Positions 9,648 to 17,263 of a stretch of 64,000 nucleotides of DNA are shown piece by piece (position 1 is the stretch's first letter; each line of letters begins with the position of its first letter). This DNA is from Geobacter sp. OR-1 (lineage in GTDB: Bacteria > Desulfobacterota > Desulfuromonadia > Geobacterales > DSM-12255). The position numbers and the translations under genes were made by a program. Location of the stretch: the NCBI RefSeq assembly GCF_000813145.1, contig NZ_BAZF01000008.1, forward strand, positions 1-64,000, in the 5' to 3' direction. The notes beneath the pieces were generated by a model. It searched no databases and had not been told where the DNA came from. It saw only the letters and a list, made by a program, of their open reading frames with translations.

Positions 9648-10696
9648 CCCAGCCGCCCCTGCCAGGACGCGACGATCTCCCGGACCGTCTGCCGCAAAGA
9701 TTTGGTGATATCCCATTGCGGATAATGCTTTTTCATTTTGCTCAGGTCGCTGTAGTAACAGATATGATCACCAATCCGGTTCTGGTCGACATACCTGTAT
9801 ACCTGCTGCTTGCCGGTGAACTCTTCGGTCAGGGCGAACGCCTCCAGGATGGAGCAGGAGTTTCCCTTGCCGCCGCCGAGGTTGTAGACTTCGCCGCATC
9901 TGGGGGTCTCGTAAAAGGCATGGATAAACCGGGCCACATCTTCGGAGTGGATGTTATCGCGCACCTGTTTCCCTTTGTAGCCGAATACGGTGTACTCTTT
10001 CCCTTCCAGATTGCATTTGACCAGGTAGCTCAGAAAACCGTGCAGTTCCACACCGGAATGGTTGGGGCCGGTGAGGCAGCCGCCGCGGAGGCAGCAGGTG
10101 GGCATGTCGAAGTACCGGCCGTATTCCTGGACCATGACGTCACCGGCAACCTTGGAGGCGCCGAAGAGCGAATGCTTGGACTGGTCGATGGAGAATGATT
10201 CGGCTATGCCGTTGCTATAGGCCGGGTCGGCGTAGTCCCAGCGGGTCTCCTGTTCCACCAGCGGGATGGAGTTGGGGAGTTCGCCGTAGACCTTATTGGT
10301 GGACATGTGGATGAATGGAGACTCGGGGCAGGCCTGGCGGGCAGCCTCCAAGAGATTGAGGGTGCCGACGGCGTTGGTGTCGAAGTCGTCGAACGGGATG
10401 TCGGCAGCCCGGTCATGGGAAGGCTGGGCCGCAGTGTGAACGATGCCGGACGGTTTCAGTTGCTTGACCAGTTCAATCAACCCCTGGCGGTTGCGAATAT
10501 CGAGTTCGTGATGACTGAAGCGGGGGAGGGTATCGACAAGCCGTTGCTGGCTCCAGCGGGTATCGCCCTGCGGGCCGAAGAAGACCGCCCGCTGATTGCT
10601 GTCAATACCGTGGACACTAAAACCGAGGTTATGGAAAAAGGTGACAACCTCCGAGCCGATCAGGCCGGATGAACCGGTAACGAGTATACTTTTCAT
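9644..10696 (-). CDS. NAD-dependent epimerase, CDP-tyvelose 2-epimerase-like
   Basis: This is a 350-residue extended short-chain dehydrogenase/reductase. The NAD-binding glycine motif GSSGLIG is at 8-14, an AAQPSHD stretch at 89-95 and STNKVYG at 132-138. These features, together with the later CLTGPNHSG segment, fit the CDP-tyvelose/CDP-paratose 2-epimerase subfamily. At the usual YxxxK catalytic site the sequence reads FGASK (Phe178, Lys182), so the canonical tyrosine is missing. The enzyme probably interconverts or modifies a nucleotide sugar for the glycosyltransferases downstream. It is the first gene of the minus-strand polysaccharide operon. The other CDP-dideoxyhexose genes are not in the window, so the substrate is uncertain. 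Confidence 0.75.
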   Translation of the reverse strand: MKSILVTGSSGLIGSEVVTFFHNLGFSVHGIDSNQRAVFFGPQGDTRWSQQRLVDTLPRFSHHELDIRNRQGLIELVKQLKPSGIVHTAAQPSHDRAADIPFDDFDTNAVGTLNLLEAARQACPESPFIHMSTNKVYGELPNSIPLVEQETRWDYADPAYSNGIAESFSIDQSKHSLFGASKVAGDVMVQEYGRYFDMPTCCLRGGCLTGPNHSGVELHGFLSYLVKCNLEGKEYTVFGYKGKQVRDNIHSEDVARFIHAFYETPRCGEVYNLGGGKGNSCSILEAFALTEEFTGKQQVYRYVDQNRIGDHICYYSDLSKMKKHYPQWDITKSLRQTVREIVASWQGRLG

Positions 10697-11013
10697 TGAT
10701 ATAAGTCCTTTTTAGCAAGCGCAAGACGCAATCGGCTTAATGAAACCGATGTCAACAGGCATTTGGCGGCAGGTGGCCAGCGATCAATCTGCTAACCTGC
10801 TTAATTCAGGCAAGTATCGCCCATTTAGTGAAATACGTCAATGCGGGAATCGACCTTTTCTAGCAAATTTCGGACCTTTTTGTTTTTTTGATTATTTTGC
10901 TATAGGTCTCTGATATCGTCCGGAGATGATAATTTTACGACTGGCAATGTCAACCGATGCGCAACTGCTTCGTTACTTTCATTCATAAGCCAAAAATAGA
11001 TAAGGAGGCTAAC
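10697..11013. other. divergent intergenic region
   Basis: This 317-bp region separates the minus-strand polysaccharide operon from the plus-strand exported protein and must hold promoters for both. A possible plus-strand promoter is TTGATT at 10888-10893 with TGATAT at 10911-10916 (17-bp spacer), about 100 bp before the ATG. I see no clear promoter for the minus-strand operon and no open reading frame worth calling. Confidence 0.35.
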
Positions 11014-11634
11014 ATGCCTAAGATCGTACCGTTCATTGCTGCCCTGCTTCTGTTGGGCATCAGCACCGCTGACGCAGCCAACGTCGGCGTTGACCTTAAT
11101 CTTCAGATCGGCAACCCAGCGCCCCCGCCCGCCAGGGTCATTGTCCGGGAACCACCTTCCAGAACCATCATCATTGAAGACGACGTGGACTTCATCTATC
11201 CCCCAGAGCTTGGGTTTTATGTCGGGGTTGGGGTTCCGTTCGATCTGTTCTTCCTGAACAACTTCTACTTCACCTACCGGGACGGCAACTGGTACCGGGC
11301 CCCCAACCACAGAGGCCCGTGGGTAACAGTAGAGCGCCGACACCTGCCCCCTGGTTTACGCAAACACAGGCTCGACCGGATCCGGAATTACCGTGACCGG
11401 GAATATCGGGTGTACGAGCGCGAGCGCGACCATTACCACGGCAGGCATTTCAGATCAGACCGGGGCGAATGGCAGGAGCACCGCAGAGCCGAAAAGGAAC
11501 AATGGAAGGATGAGAAAAGGCATGAAAAGATGGAACGCAAAATAGAAAAAGAAGAGAGGAAAGAAGACCGGAAGCGGGGCAGGGAAGATCGCGGCAATGA
11601 AAGAGATGACCGTGGCAGACATGGCCGTGAGTGA
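11014..11634 (+). CDS. exported protein with highly charged C-terminus
   Basis: ATG 11014 follows a strong AAGGAGG at 11002-11008, giving 206 residues. Residues 1-21 form a signal peptide ending at ADA-A. The middle contains FIYPPELGFYVGVGVPF and a YRDGNWYRAPNHRGPW stretch, which resembles small periplasmic proteins with a YXXX-like surface fold. From about residue 125 the sequence is dominated by Arg, Glu, Lys, Asp and His with repeated EDR/ERD patterns, so it is probably disordered and may bind polyanions or metal. Function is unknown. It stands alone, followed by a hairpin and a tRNA gene on the opposite strand. Confidence 0.7.
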   Translation: MPKIVPFIAALLLLGISTADAANVGVDLNLQIGNPAPPPARVIVREPPSRTIIIEDDVDFIYPPELGFYVGVGVPFDLFFLNNFYFTYRDGNWYRAPNHRGPWVTVERRHLPPGLRKHRLDRIRNYRDREYRVYERERDHYHGRHFRSDRGEWQEHRRAEKEQWKDEKRHEKMERKIEKEERKEDRKRGREDRGNERDDRGRHGRE

Positions 11635-11680
11635 GACCGGCCTGATTCTTTTCTGATAAAACTGCCTGAAACGATGCAAC

Positions 11681-11709
11681 AAAAAGCCCCGCGGATTTCC
11701 CCGCGGGGC
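11681..11709 (-). terminator. intrinsic terminator of the tRNA-Thr gene (possibly bidirectional)
   Basis: A perfect 9-bp stem (GCCCCGCGG at 11686-11694 with CCGCGGGGC at 11701-11709) has a 6-nt loop. On the minus strand it is followed by five T residues, matching an intrinsic terminator just downstream of the tRNA. It could also stop the plus-strand gene ending at 11634. Confidence 0.8.
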
Positions 11710-11720
11710 TTCTTGATTAC

Positions 11721-11795
11721 TGGAGCCGTTGGTCGGAATCGAACCGACGACCTGCTCATTACGAGTGAGCTGCTCTACCCCTGAGCCACAACGGC
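11721..11795 (-). tRNA. tRNA-Thr (anticodon CGT)
   Basis: The minus strand folds as a complete cloverleaf: acceptor GCCGTTG/CAACGGC, D arm GCTC..GAGC, anticodon stem GCTCA/TGAGC with loop CTCGTAA (anticodon CGT), and T arm GTCGG/CCGAC with TTCGATT. An encoded CCA end lies at 11721-11723. Anticodon CGT reads ACG threonine codons. No insertion or integrase gene is seen next to it. Confidence 0.95.
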
Positions 11796-11796
11796 A

Positions 11797-12173
11797 CTAC
11801 AAAACGAATCTTTTTTATACCAATAACTGAAACGTGTCAATTAAAACGTTATTTGGCCTGTGTTTACGAGGATTCCATTTCCAGGGCCATCGGCAACAAC
11901 ACGATCCCTGCCGGATAACAGGATTGTCAGAACACGATCAGCCGGATTCAGCCGTTTGCATCTGATGGTACGCGTCATTATCCTTTCCTGGGTAAATTAG
12001 CGGCAAAACCCTACTAACAACAATCACCATAATGTGACTTTTGTCACCCCAATTTGCCTGAACAGGAACCGGCCGAATGCAATTGAGCAAAATCTGGCGG
12101 TTAATTACCGGTGTAGGAAAGATATCCTGACAAGGCACGCATTATGCTTGGTTCTCATTAAAGCGAGGGTGCC
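11797..12173. other. intergenic region between tRNA-Thr and the diguanylate cyclase
   Basis: This 377-bp stretch holds the tRNA promoter near its left end and a small GTGAC/GTCAC hairpin near 12035-12048. I looked for a c-di-GMP (GEMM) riboswitch upstream of the GGDEF gene and could not make one fit. No convincing coding sequence is present. Confidence 0.4.
11814..11840 (-). promoter_or_regulatory. sigma-70-type promoter for tRNA-Thr
   Basis: On the minus strand TTGACA (11840-11835) is followed after 15 bp by TATAAA (11819-11814). The -10 box lies about 18 bp before the tRNA 5' end. The spacer is short, but both hexamers are near consensus and the position is right. Confidence 0.5.
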
Positions 12174-13019
12174 ATGCTGAAGAAGTGCGTCATAATCGAA
12201 TGCCTGTATTTCCTTGAGAACCAAAACTCAAGAGCGATAATATCTCTCGGCCTCATTTTTACCATGGCGATCGGCATGCTTGACAATCTGACCGGCGAGA
12301 CATTTTCACTGGCCTTATTCTACCTGATCCCGATCGGGTTGTATGTCTGGTATATCTCTTTAAGAACTGCGATTGCCATGTCTGTCATTTGCACCTTGAT
12401 CTGGGCATCATCCAACCATGACCTGCAAACCGCCTCACTGATCTCCAACACAGTCACCAACCTGGGCTTTTATTGCCTGTTTTCAATCATAACTCATAGA
12501 TCACGGGTCATGTATGACCATGAAAAGCTCCTCTCCCGGACCGATCACCTGACCGGACTGCTCAACAACAGGTCCTTCTACGAAATTGCCCAGAATTACC
12601 TGTGCATCATGAAGCGAACGAACTCCCCATTTTCAATTGCCTTTATTGACCTCGACAATTTCAAGGAAATTAACGACCAATACGGCCATGATATTGGGGA
12701 TACGGTTCTTAAAGACGTCGCGGATTCCATAATCTCGACAATCAGGGTCACCGACAAGGCGGCAAGATTTGGCGGCGACGAATTTGTCATTATATTCCCG
12801 GATACGAGTTCCGACACCATTGCTCTCATCATGGGCAAAATCACTGCCGCAGTTTCGGCAAGGATGAATGCTTTCAACTACAACGTGTCATTCAGCGCCG
12901 GGGTTGTCTGCTGCTCGGAGCCGGCCCAATCGCTGGACGAGCTGATTATCCAGGCGGATAAACTTATGTATGAGGTAAAAAATAGCGGCAAAAGCTCTTT
13001 CAAATTCATGGAGCTGTAA
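12174..13019 (+). CDS. membrane-anchored diguanylate cyclase (GGDEF)
   Basis: This is a 281-residue protein. Residues about 20-108 contain four or five hydrophobic segments forming a membrane sensor region without a large periplasmic domain. Residues about 118-281 are a GGDEF domain with an intact GGDEF active site at 200-204 and an inhibitory RxxD site (Arg191, Asp194) five residues upstream. It should therefore make c-di-GMP from two GTP and be product-inhibited. It is monocistronic, preceded by GAGGG before the ATG. The input signal cannot be read from sequence. Confidence 0.9.
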   Translation: MLKKCVIIECLYFLENQNSRAIISLGLIFTMAIGMLDNLTGETFSLALFYLIPIGLYVWYISLRTAIAMSVICTLIWASSNHDLQTASLISNTVTNLGFYCLFSIITHRSRVMYDHEKLLSRTDHLTGLLNNRSFYEIAQNYLCIMKRTNSPFSIAFIDLDNFKEINDQYGHDIGDTVLKDVADSIISTIRVTDKAARFGGDEFVIIFPDTSSDTIALIMGKITAAVSARMNAFNYNVSFSAGVVCCSEPAQSLDELIIQADKLMYEVKNSGKSSFKFMEL

Positions 13020-13038
13020 CTCACTCCCCCCTGATGCT

Positions 13039-13060
13039 CCGCGGTTTACAACTGCCGCGG
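13039..13060 (+). terminator. terminator-like hairpin after the GGDEF gene
   Basis: CCGCGG at 13039-13044 pairs with CCGCGG at 13055-13060 across a 10-nt loop, about 20 bp past the stop codon. There is no T-run after it, so termination is only possible. Confidence 0.3.
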
Positions 13061-13083
13061 CACCCAACACCTTTCAACTTTCC

Positions 13084-13168
13084 ATCCCAGGCAACTAACA
13101 GCGCTACCGGGCTGTTTCTGACTGCTGTCAGGACGAATCCGTAACGAGAAAACTGTTCTCCCTGGGAT
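13084..13168 (+). other. possible structured RNA upstream of ppiB (four-helix junction)
   Basis: Closing stem ATCCCAGG (13084-13091) pairs perfectly with CCTGGGAT (13161-13168). Inside lie three perfect hairpins: AACAGC/GCTGTT (13097-13116), CTGAC/GTCAG (13118-13131) and GAGAA/TTCTC (13146-13160). It sits 48 bp before the ppiB start. It matches no riboswitch or tRNA that I recognise and could be chance pairing. Confidence 0.3.
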
Positions 13169-13215
13169 CATTTTGTGATAGAGAATGGGGAATTCTTTCA
13201 ATAAGGAGTTCAGCA

Positions 13216-13731
13216 ATGACCGAATCTGCCAACCCTCGAGTTCTGATGGAAACATCCATGGGCAACGTCACCATCGAGCTGTTCAAGGACAAGGCGCCGA
13301 TCAGCGTTAAAAACTTTCTCTCCTATGTCAAGGACGGTTATTACGACGGCCTCACCTTCCACAGGGTCATACCGACCTTCATGATCCAGGGTGGCGGCAT
13401 GGATGCCGACCTGCAGCAGAAAAAGACTAAATTTGCCATCAAGAACGAGGCAAACAACGGGCTCAAGAACACACGAGGCACCCTGGCCATGGCCAGGACC
13501 GCCGTGGTCGACAGCGCCACCTCGCAGTTCTTCATCAATGTCGTCGACAATGCCTTCCTCGATTACAAAGGCAAGCGGCCGGAAGATTTTGGCTATGCCG
13601 TATTCGGGCAGGTGATCGAAGGGATGGATGTCGTCGATGCGATCAAAGGGGTGAAGACCTGTTCCAAGGGTGGGCATAGCGATGTCCCGGTCGAACCGGT
13701 TATGATCAACTCCGTCAAGCCGATCGAATAA
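13216..13731 (+). CDS. ppiB: cyclophilin-type peptidyl-prolyl cis-trans isomerase
   Basis: This is a 171-residue single-domain cyclophilin with no signal peptide, so it should act in the cytoplasm. Conserved elements include the [13 protein letters not shown] active-site loop, the GTLAMAR segment and SQFFIN, all part of the proline-binding pocket. It would speed cis-trans isomerisation of proline peptide bonds during folding. AAGGAG lies just upstream of the ATG. It is monocistronic, followed by a GC-rich hairpin. A potentially structured leader precedes it. Confidence 0.92.
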   Translation: MTESANPRVLMETSMGNVTIELFKDKAPISVKNFLSYVKDGYYDGLTFHRVIPTFMIQGGGMDADLQQKKTKFAIKNEANNGLKNTRGTLAMARTAVVDSATSQFFINVVDNAFLDYKGKRPEDFGYAVFGQVIEGMDVVDAIKGVKTCSKGGHSDVPVEPVMINSVKPIE

Positions 13732-13739
13732 AGTACGCG

Positions 13740-13764
13740 GGCGGGCCGGGCTTTCCGGCCCGCC
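13740..13764 (+). terminator. terminator-like hairpin after ppiB
   Basis: A perfect 10-bp stem GGCGGGCCGG/CCGGCCCGCC with a 5-nt loop begins 9 bp after the ppiB stop. No T-run follows, but position and stability fit a terminator. The next gene starts only 10 bp later. Confidence 0.5.
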
Positions 13765-13774
13765 AAGCAACAAA

Positions 13775-15556
13775 ATGTTTCCATCCAGCTACGCCGATCC
13801 GGCAAAAGGCAACCCGATCCCGCTGCAGATAATCGCGATTCTGGGCGCCGGCATTCTTGCCTGGTCCAACAGCTTCAGCGCCCCGTTTGTCTTCGACGAC
13901 CTCACCTCGATCGTAAATAACCCATTAATCCGAAGCCTTCAAAGGCTGTTGACCGACCCGGCCCTGTTCTGCGCCGCACCGCGGCGTTTCCTGGGGCAGC
14001 TCTCCTTTGCCGCCAACTACCGGATCGGCGGCCTGAACCAGTTCGGATATCATGCCGTGAACCTGGCGATACACCTCGCTACCGCACTGCTGCTGTTCAT
14101 GTTTCTCAGACTGCTGTTGACCGGCGGCGTAGAGAACAAAGGCCGGAGTACCACGGCACAGCCATTTTCAGCGCCATTCAGCGCTGCCCTGATCTTCGCA
14201 GTCCATCCGGTTCAAACCCAGGCGGTCACCTATATCACCCAGCGGTTCACCCTGCTGGCGACCTTTTTCTACCTCCTGGCGCTTCTCTGCTATGCAAAGT
14301 CCAGAACAACGGGAAACTCGAACAGCGCCCCGTATAACAGCTGGTACAGCGCAGCAATCCTTGCCACGGTCGGCGCCATGTTCAGCAAGGAGATCTCGTT
14401 CTCAATCCCGTTCAGCATCGCCCTGCTTGAACTCACTCTCTTTCCCGGAACCATCAGGAAGAGGCTGATGCTGCTTGTCCCATTTGGCGCTTTGCTCGCA
14501 ATCCCGGTCCTGATGCTCTTTGCGGCGACCGATTCAGAACTTACCACGCTAACAATGCTGACCAAAACCGGGTTGCCGTCAACGACGTACGCAAATTACC
14601 TGATAACGCAGCCGGCGGTGCTCTGCACCTATCTCAGGCTGCTGTTTCTGCCGATTAACCAGACTATCGACTATGACTACCAGGTTTACCAAGCCGTAAC
14701 CGCCCTCCCGGTACTTGCGGGCATCCTGCTTTTGACCGCCCTGATCGGGCTGATCCTGTACCTTTACCGCCAGGGCACAAGATCTTCCAGGCTGGCCGGG
14801 TTCGGAATGAGCTGGTTTCTGGCCGCCCTCAGCGCCGAGGCGCTTGTACCGCTATCCGACGTCATCAACGAGCACCGGCTGTACCTGCCTCTGGCCGGGG
14901 CTTCGATAACGGCCTCTTCAGCCTTGGGATGGCTTGCGCTGCGTCTTGGCACCAAGGCGGTAAACACCACTCTACTGTTGTTGGTGCTGCTCTTGGCCGC
15001 GGCAACCTGGCAACGGAATCTTATCTGGAGCGACGAGCTGCTGCTCTGGAGCGACGCCGTTGCCAAAGCGCCGGGAAAGGCCAGACCGCACTACAACCTG
15101 GGAACGATCCTGAGTAAACGAGGGCTCACCGAAGCTGCGGAGCAGGAGTTCAATGCCGCGCTGGCCATTGAACCGGGCCATGCCAGGGCACGGTACAACC
15201 TCGGAGTTCTGCGTGCGGCCAAAGGGGATGTTACGAGTGCGATGAGCGATTATCAGGCGGCGATCAGGCTGGACCCAGGGCTGGCCGAGGCCCATAACGC
15301 CTTGGGAGTGCTGCTGTCGCGAGAGGGGAGATCTGACGAGGCGATCCGCTCCTACCGGGAAGCGCTCCGGATCGCGCCGGAGCTTGCCGAAGCCAGGAAC
15401 AACCTAGGCTCAGCGCTGGCGGCCAGAGGAGAGATAGACGCCGCGCTGCAGGCATTCAGGGAAGCAGTCAGGCTCGATCCGTTGAACCGTTCCTACCGGG
15501 CAAACCTGGAGCGGGCACTGAAAATTAGAAATAATCCTGTAGTGAACAACTTTTGA
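13775..15556 (+). CDS. TMTC-like polytopic membrane protein with C-terminal TPR repeats
   Basis: This is a 593-residue protein. The N-terminal roughly 430 residues have about ten hydrophobic segments and begin with a loop containing FVFDDLTSI, the acidic motif of GT-C-fold protein O-mannosyltransferase-like (TMTC, DUF1736) proteins. Residues about 440-580 contain at least four tetratricopeptide repeats (AKAPGKARPHYNLG and following units). Homologues are candidate polyprenol-phosphate-sugar-dependent glycosyltransferases whose TPRs bind a protein partner. Acceptor and sugar are unknown. The start ATG 13775 has a weak ribosome-binding site. It is convergent with the acyl-CoA ligase gene. Confidence 0.8.
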   Translation: MFPSSYADPAKGNPIPLQIIAILGAGILAWSNSFSAPFVFDDLTSIVNNPLIRSLQRLLTDPALFCAAPRRFLGQLSFAANYRIGGLNQFGYHAVNLAIHLATALLLFMFLRLLLTGGVENKGRSTTAQPFSAPFSAALIFAVHPVQTQAVTYITQRFTLLATFFYLLALLCYAKSRTTGNSNSAPYNSWYSAAILATVGAMFSKEISFSIPFSIALLELTLFPGTIRKRLMLLVPFGALLAIPVLMLFAATDSELTTLTMLTKTGLPSTTYANYLITQPAVLCTYLRLLFLPINQTIDYDYQVYQAVTALPVLAGILLLTALIGLILYLYRQGTRSSRLAGFGMSWFLAALSAEALVPLSDVINEHRLYLPLAGASITASSALGWLALRLGTKAVNTTLLLLVLLLAAATWQRNLIWSDELLLWSDAVAKAPGKARPHYNLGTILSKRGLTEAAEQEFNAALAIEPGHARARYNLGVLRAAKGDVTSAMSDYQAAIRLDPGLAEAHNALGVLLSREGRSDEAIRSYREALRIAPELAEARNNLGSALAARGEIDAALQAFREAVRLDPLNRSYRANLERALKIRNNPVVNNF

Positions 15557-15581
15557 GAAAACTAAGAACTTGGCGAAGTCA

Positions 15582-17237
15582 TCAGACCTTAGGCAGATAT
15601 TTTTCTCTGAGTGTAACCTTGCTGATCTTTCCCACGCTGGTCTTGTCGATCGCATCCACAAAACGGACCTTCAGTAGTACGACCTGTTTGGAAATCATCC
15701 CCTTGTCGGCATATTCATGCATATGATGCTGCAGAGCCTTTTCCGTAACCTTTTCCCTGTTATCCGGCCTTGGCACCACGAGAGCAAGCGGCCGTTCCCC
15801 CCATCGCTCGTCCGGCATGCCGATGACCGCGACCTCGCTGACCGCCGGATGATGGGCAAGGATATCCTCTAGCTCCAGGGAAGAGATCCATTCGCCGCCG
15901 ATCTTGATCACGTCCTTGGTTCGGTCGGTGATCTTCACGTATCCCCTGGCATCGATATTCGCCACGTCGCAGGTATGGAGCCATCCACCTTCCCACAACT
16001 TCTCCGACGTCCGGTGATCCTTGAGATACCCCTGTGTCAGCCAGGGAGCACGGACGACAATCTCGCCGCTGCCCATTCCGTCCCTGGGGACATCGGTCAT
16101 TTCGGAGTCAACCAGCCGCAGATCCACCAGCGGCAGCGGCAGACCGGTCTTGCACCGGATCTCGGCCTGGGCCTCAGGGCCTTGGTCCAGCATCTCGGGC
16201 AACAGATGGGCAATCGTCAGGATCGGGCAGGTTTCGGACATCCCGTAACCGGTGAACAGATCGATACCGCGCTTCGTGGCCTCCAGGCAGAGCGCCCGGG
16301 ACATGCTCGCCCCGCCGATGATCACCTTCCACCCCGACAGGTCCACTTTGTTGCATAACGGGCTCTTGAGCAGCATATGCAGGATTGTCGGCACGCAGTG
16401 GGAGAAGGTGACCTTTTCCCTGGCGATCAGCTCCAGGAGATGATCCGGCATGTACCGGCCGGGGTAGACCTGCTTGATCCCCATGGTCGTGGCGACATAG
16501 GGGAGCCCCCAGGCATGCACATGAAACATCGGGGTAATCGGCATGTAGACATCTTCGCGGTGGAGCCGCCCCTGGGAAAGCGGCGTGCCTAGCGCGGCGA
16601 TCACGCCCAAGGTGTGCAGCACCAGTTGCCTGTGGCTGAAGAACACCCCTTTGGGCATGCCGGTGGTGCCGGTGGTGTAAAAGGTGGTTGCCCGGCTGTT
16701 TTCGTCAAAATCAGGGAAATCGAACTCCGGGGCTGCCGCGGCCAGCAACTCTTCATATTCGCCACTGAAGGTGAGATGGGTCTCGGGCACCGCCGGTTCA
16801 TCGTTCAGCAGGATATAATGGCGTACGGTATCGATCCGTCCGCGAATCTGCTCCAGTATCGGCAGAAACTCGCCGTTTACCAGCAACAGATCGTCCTCGG
16901 CATGGTCGATGGTATAGAGGATCTGCTCCGGTGAGAGGCGAACGTTGATGGTATGCAGCACGGCGCCGATCATCGGCACCGCAAAGAAACACTCCAGATA
17001 GCGGTTGCTGTCCCAGTCCATCACTGCAACCGTGTCGCCCGCCTTTACCCCGAGCGAAACGAGCAGATTGGCCAGCCGACAGATTCGACCGTAAAGCTCC
17101 CGGTAGGTATAACGTTTTTCTCCCCGGTAAACGATCTCCTGGTCCGGGGCACTGACAATCGGGGTATGGATCAGCTGCTTGATGAGCAGTTGGGAGTCAT
17201 GGGCTGAGGCGGTCCCCAGCCTGCGCACATCGGTCAT
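15582..17237 (-). CDS. fatty-acyl-CoA ligase (AMP-binding family)
   Basis: This is a 551-residue adenylate-forming enzyme. The P-loop-like FYTTGTTGMPKGV is near residues 187-199, the A5 motif GYGMSET near 331-337, and the C-terminal hinge and lysine region TDRTKDVIKIGGEWIS near 437-452. This set is typical of medium/long-chain acyl-CoA synthetases of the AlkK/FadD type. It would activate a fatty acid with ATP and CoA. It is the last gene of the long minus-strand run, 26 bp after the GAF-GGDEF gene. Chain length preference is not visible. Confidence 0.88.
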   Translation of the reverse strand: MTDVRRLGTASAHDSQLLIKQLIHTPIVSAPDQEIVYRGEKRYTYRELYGRICRLANLLVSLGVKAGDTVAVMDWDSNRYLECFFAVPMIGAVLHTINVRLSPEQILYTIDHAEDDLLLVNGEFLPILEQIRGRIDTVRHYILLNDEPAVPETHLTFSGEYEELLAAAAPEFDFPDFDENSRATTFYTTGTTGMPKGVFFSHRQLVLHTLGVIAALGTPLSQGRLHREDVYMPITPMFHVHAWGLPYVATTMGIKQVYPGRYMPDHLLELIAREKVTFSHCVPTILHMLLKSPLCNKVDLSGWKVIIGGASMSRALCLEATKRGIDLFTGYGMSETCPILTIAHLLPEMLDQGPEAQAEIRCKTGLPLPLVDLRLVDSEMTDVPRDGMGSGEIVVRAPWLTQGYLKDHRTSEKLWEGGWLHTCDVANIDARGYVKITDRTKDVIKIGGEWISSLELEDILAHHPAVSEVAVIGMPDERWGERPLALVVPRPDNREKVTEKALQHHMHEYADKGMISKQVVLLKVRFVDAIDKTSVGKISKVTLREKYLPKV

Positions 17238-17263
17238 CGTATGGTCCTCTCAGAAGAATCTTT

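Noticed and set aside
11721-11795. tRNA-Thr as an attachment site for an integrated element
   Set aside because: No integrase, no direct repeat of the tRNA 3' end and no phage-like genes within reach.
12000-12170. Possible c-di-GMP (GEMM) riboswitch upstream of the membrane diguanylate cyclase
   Set aside because: A GCAAAACC-like word is present but the conserved paired helices and the rest of the GEMM core are missing.
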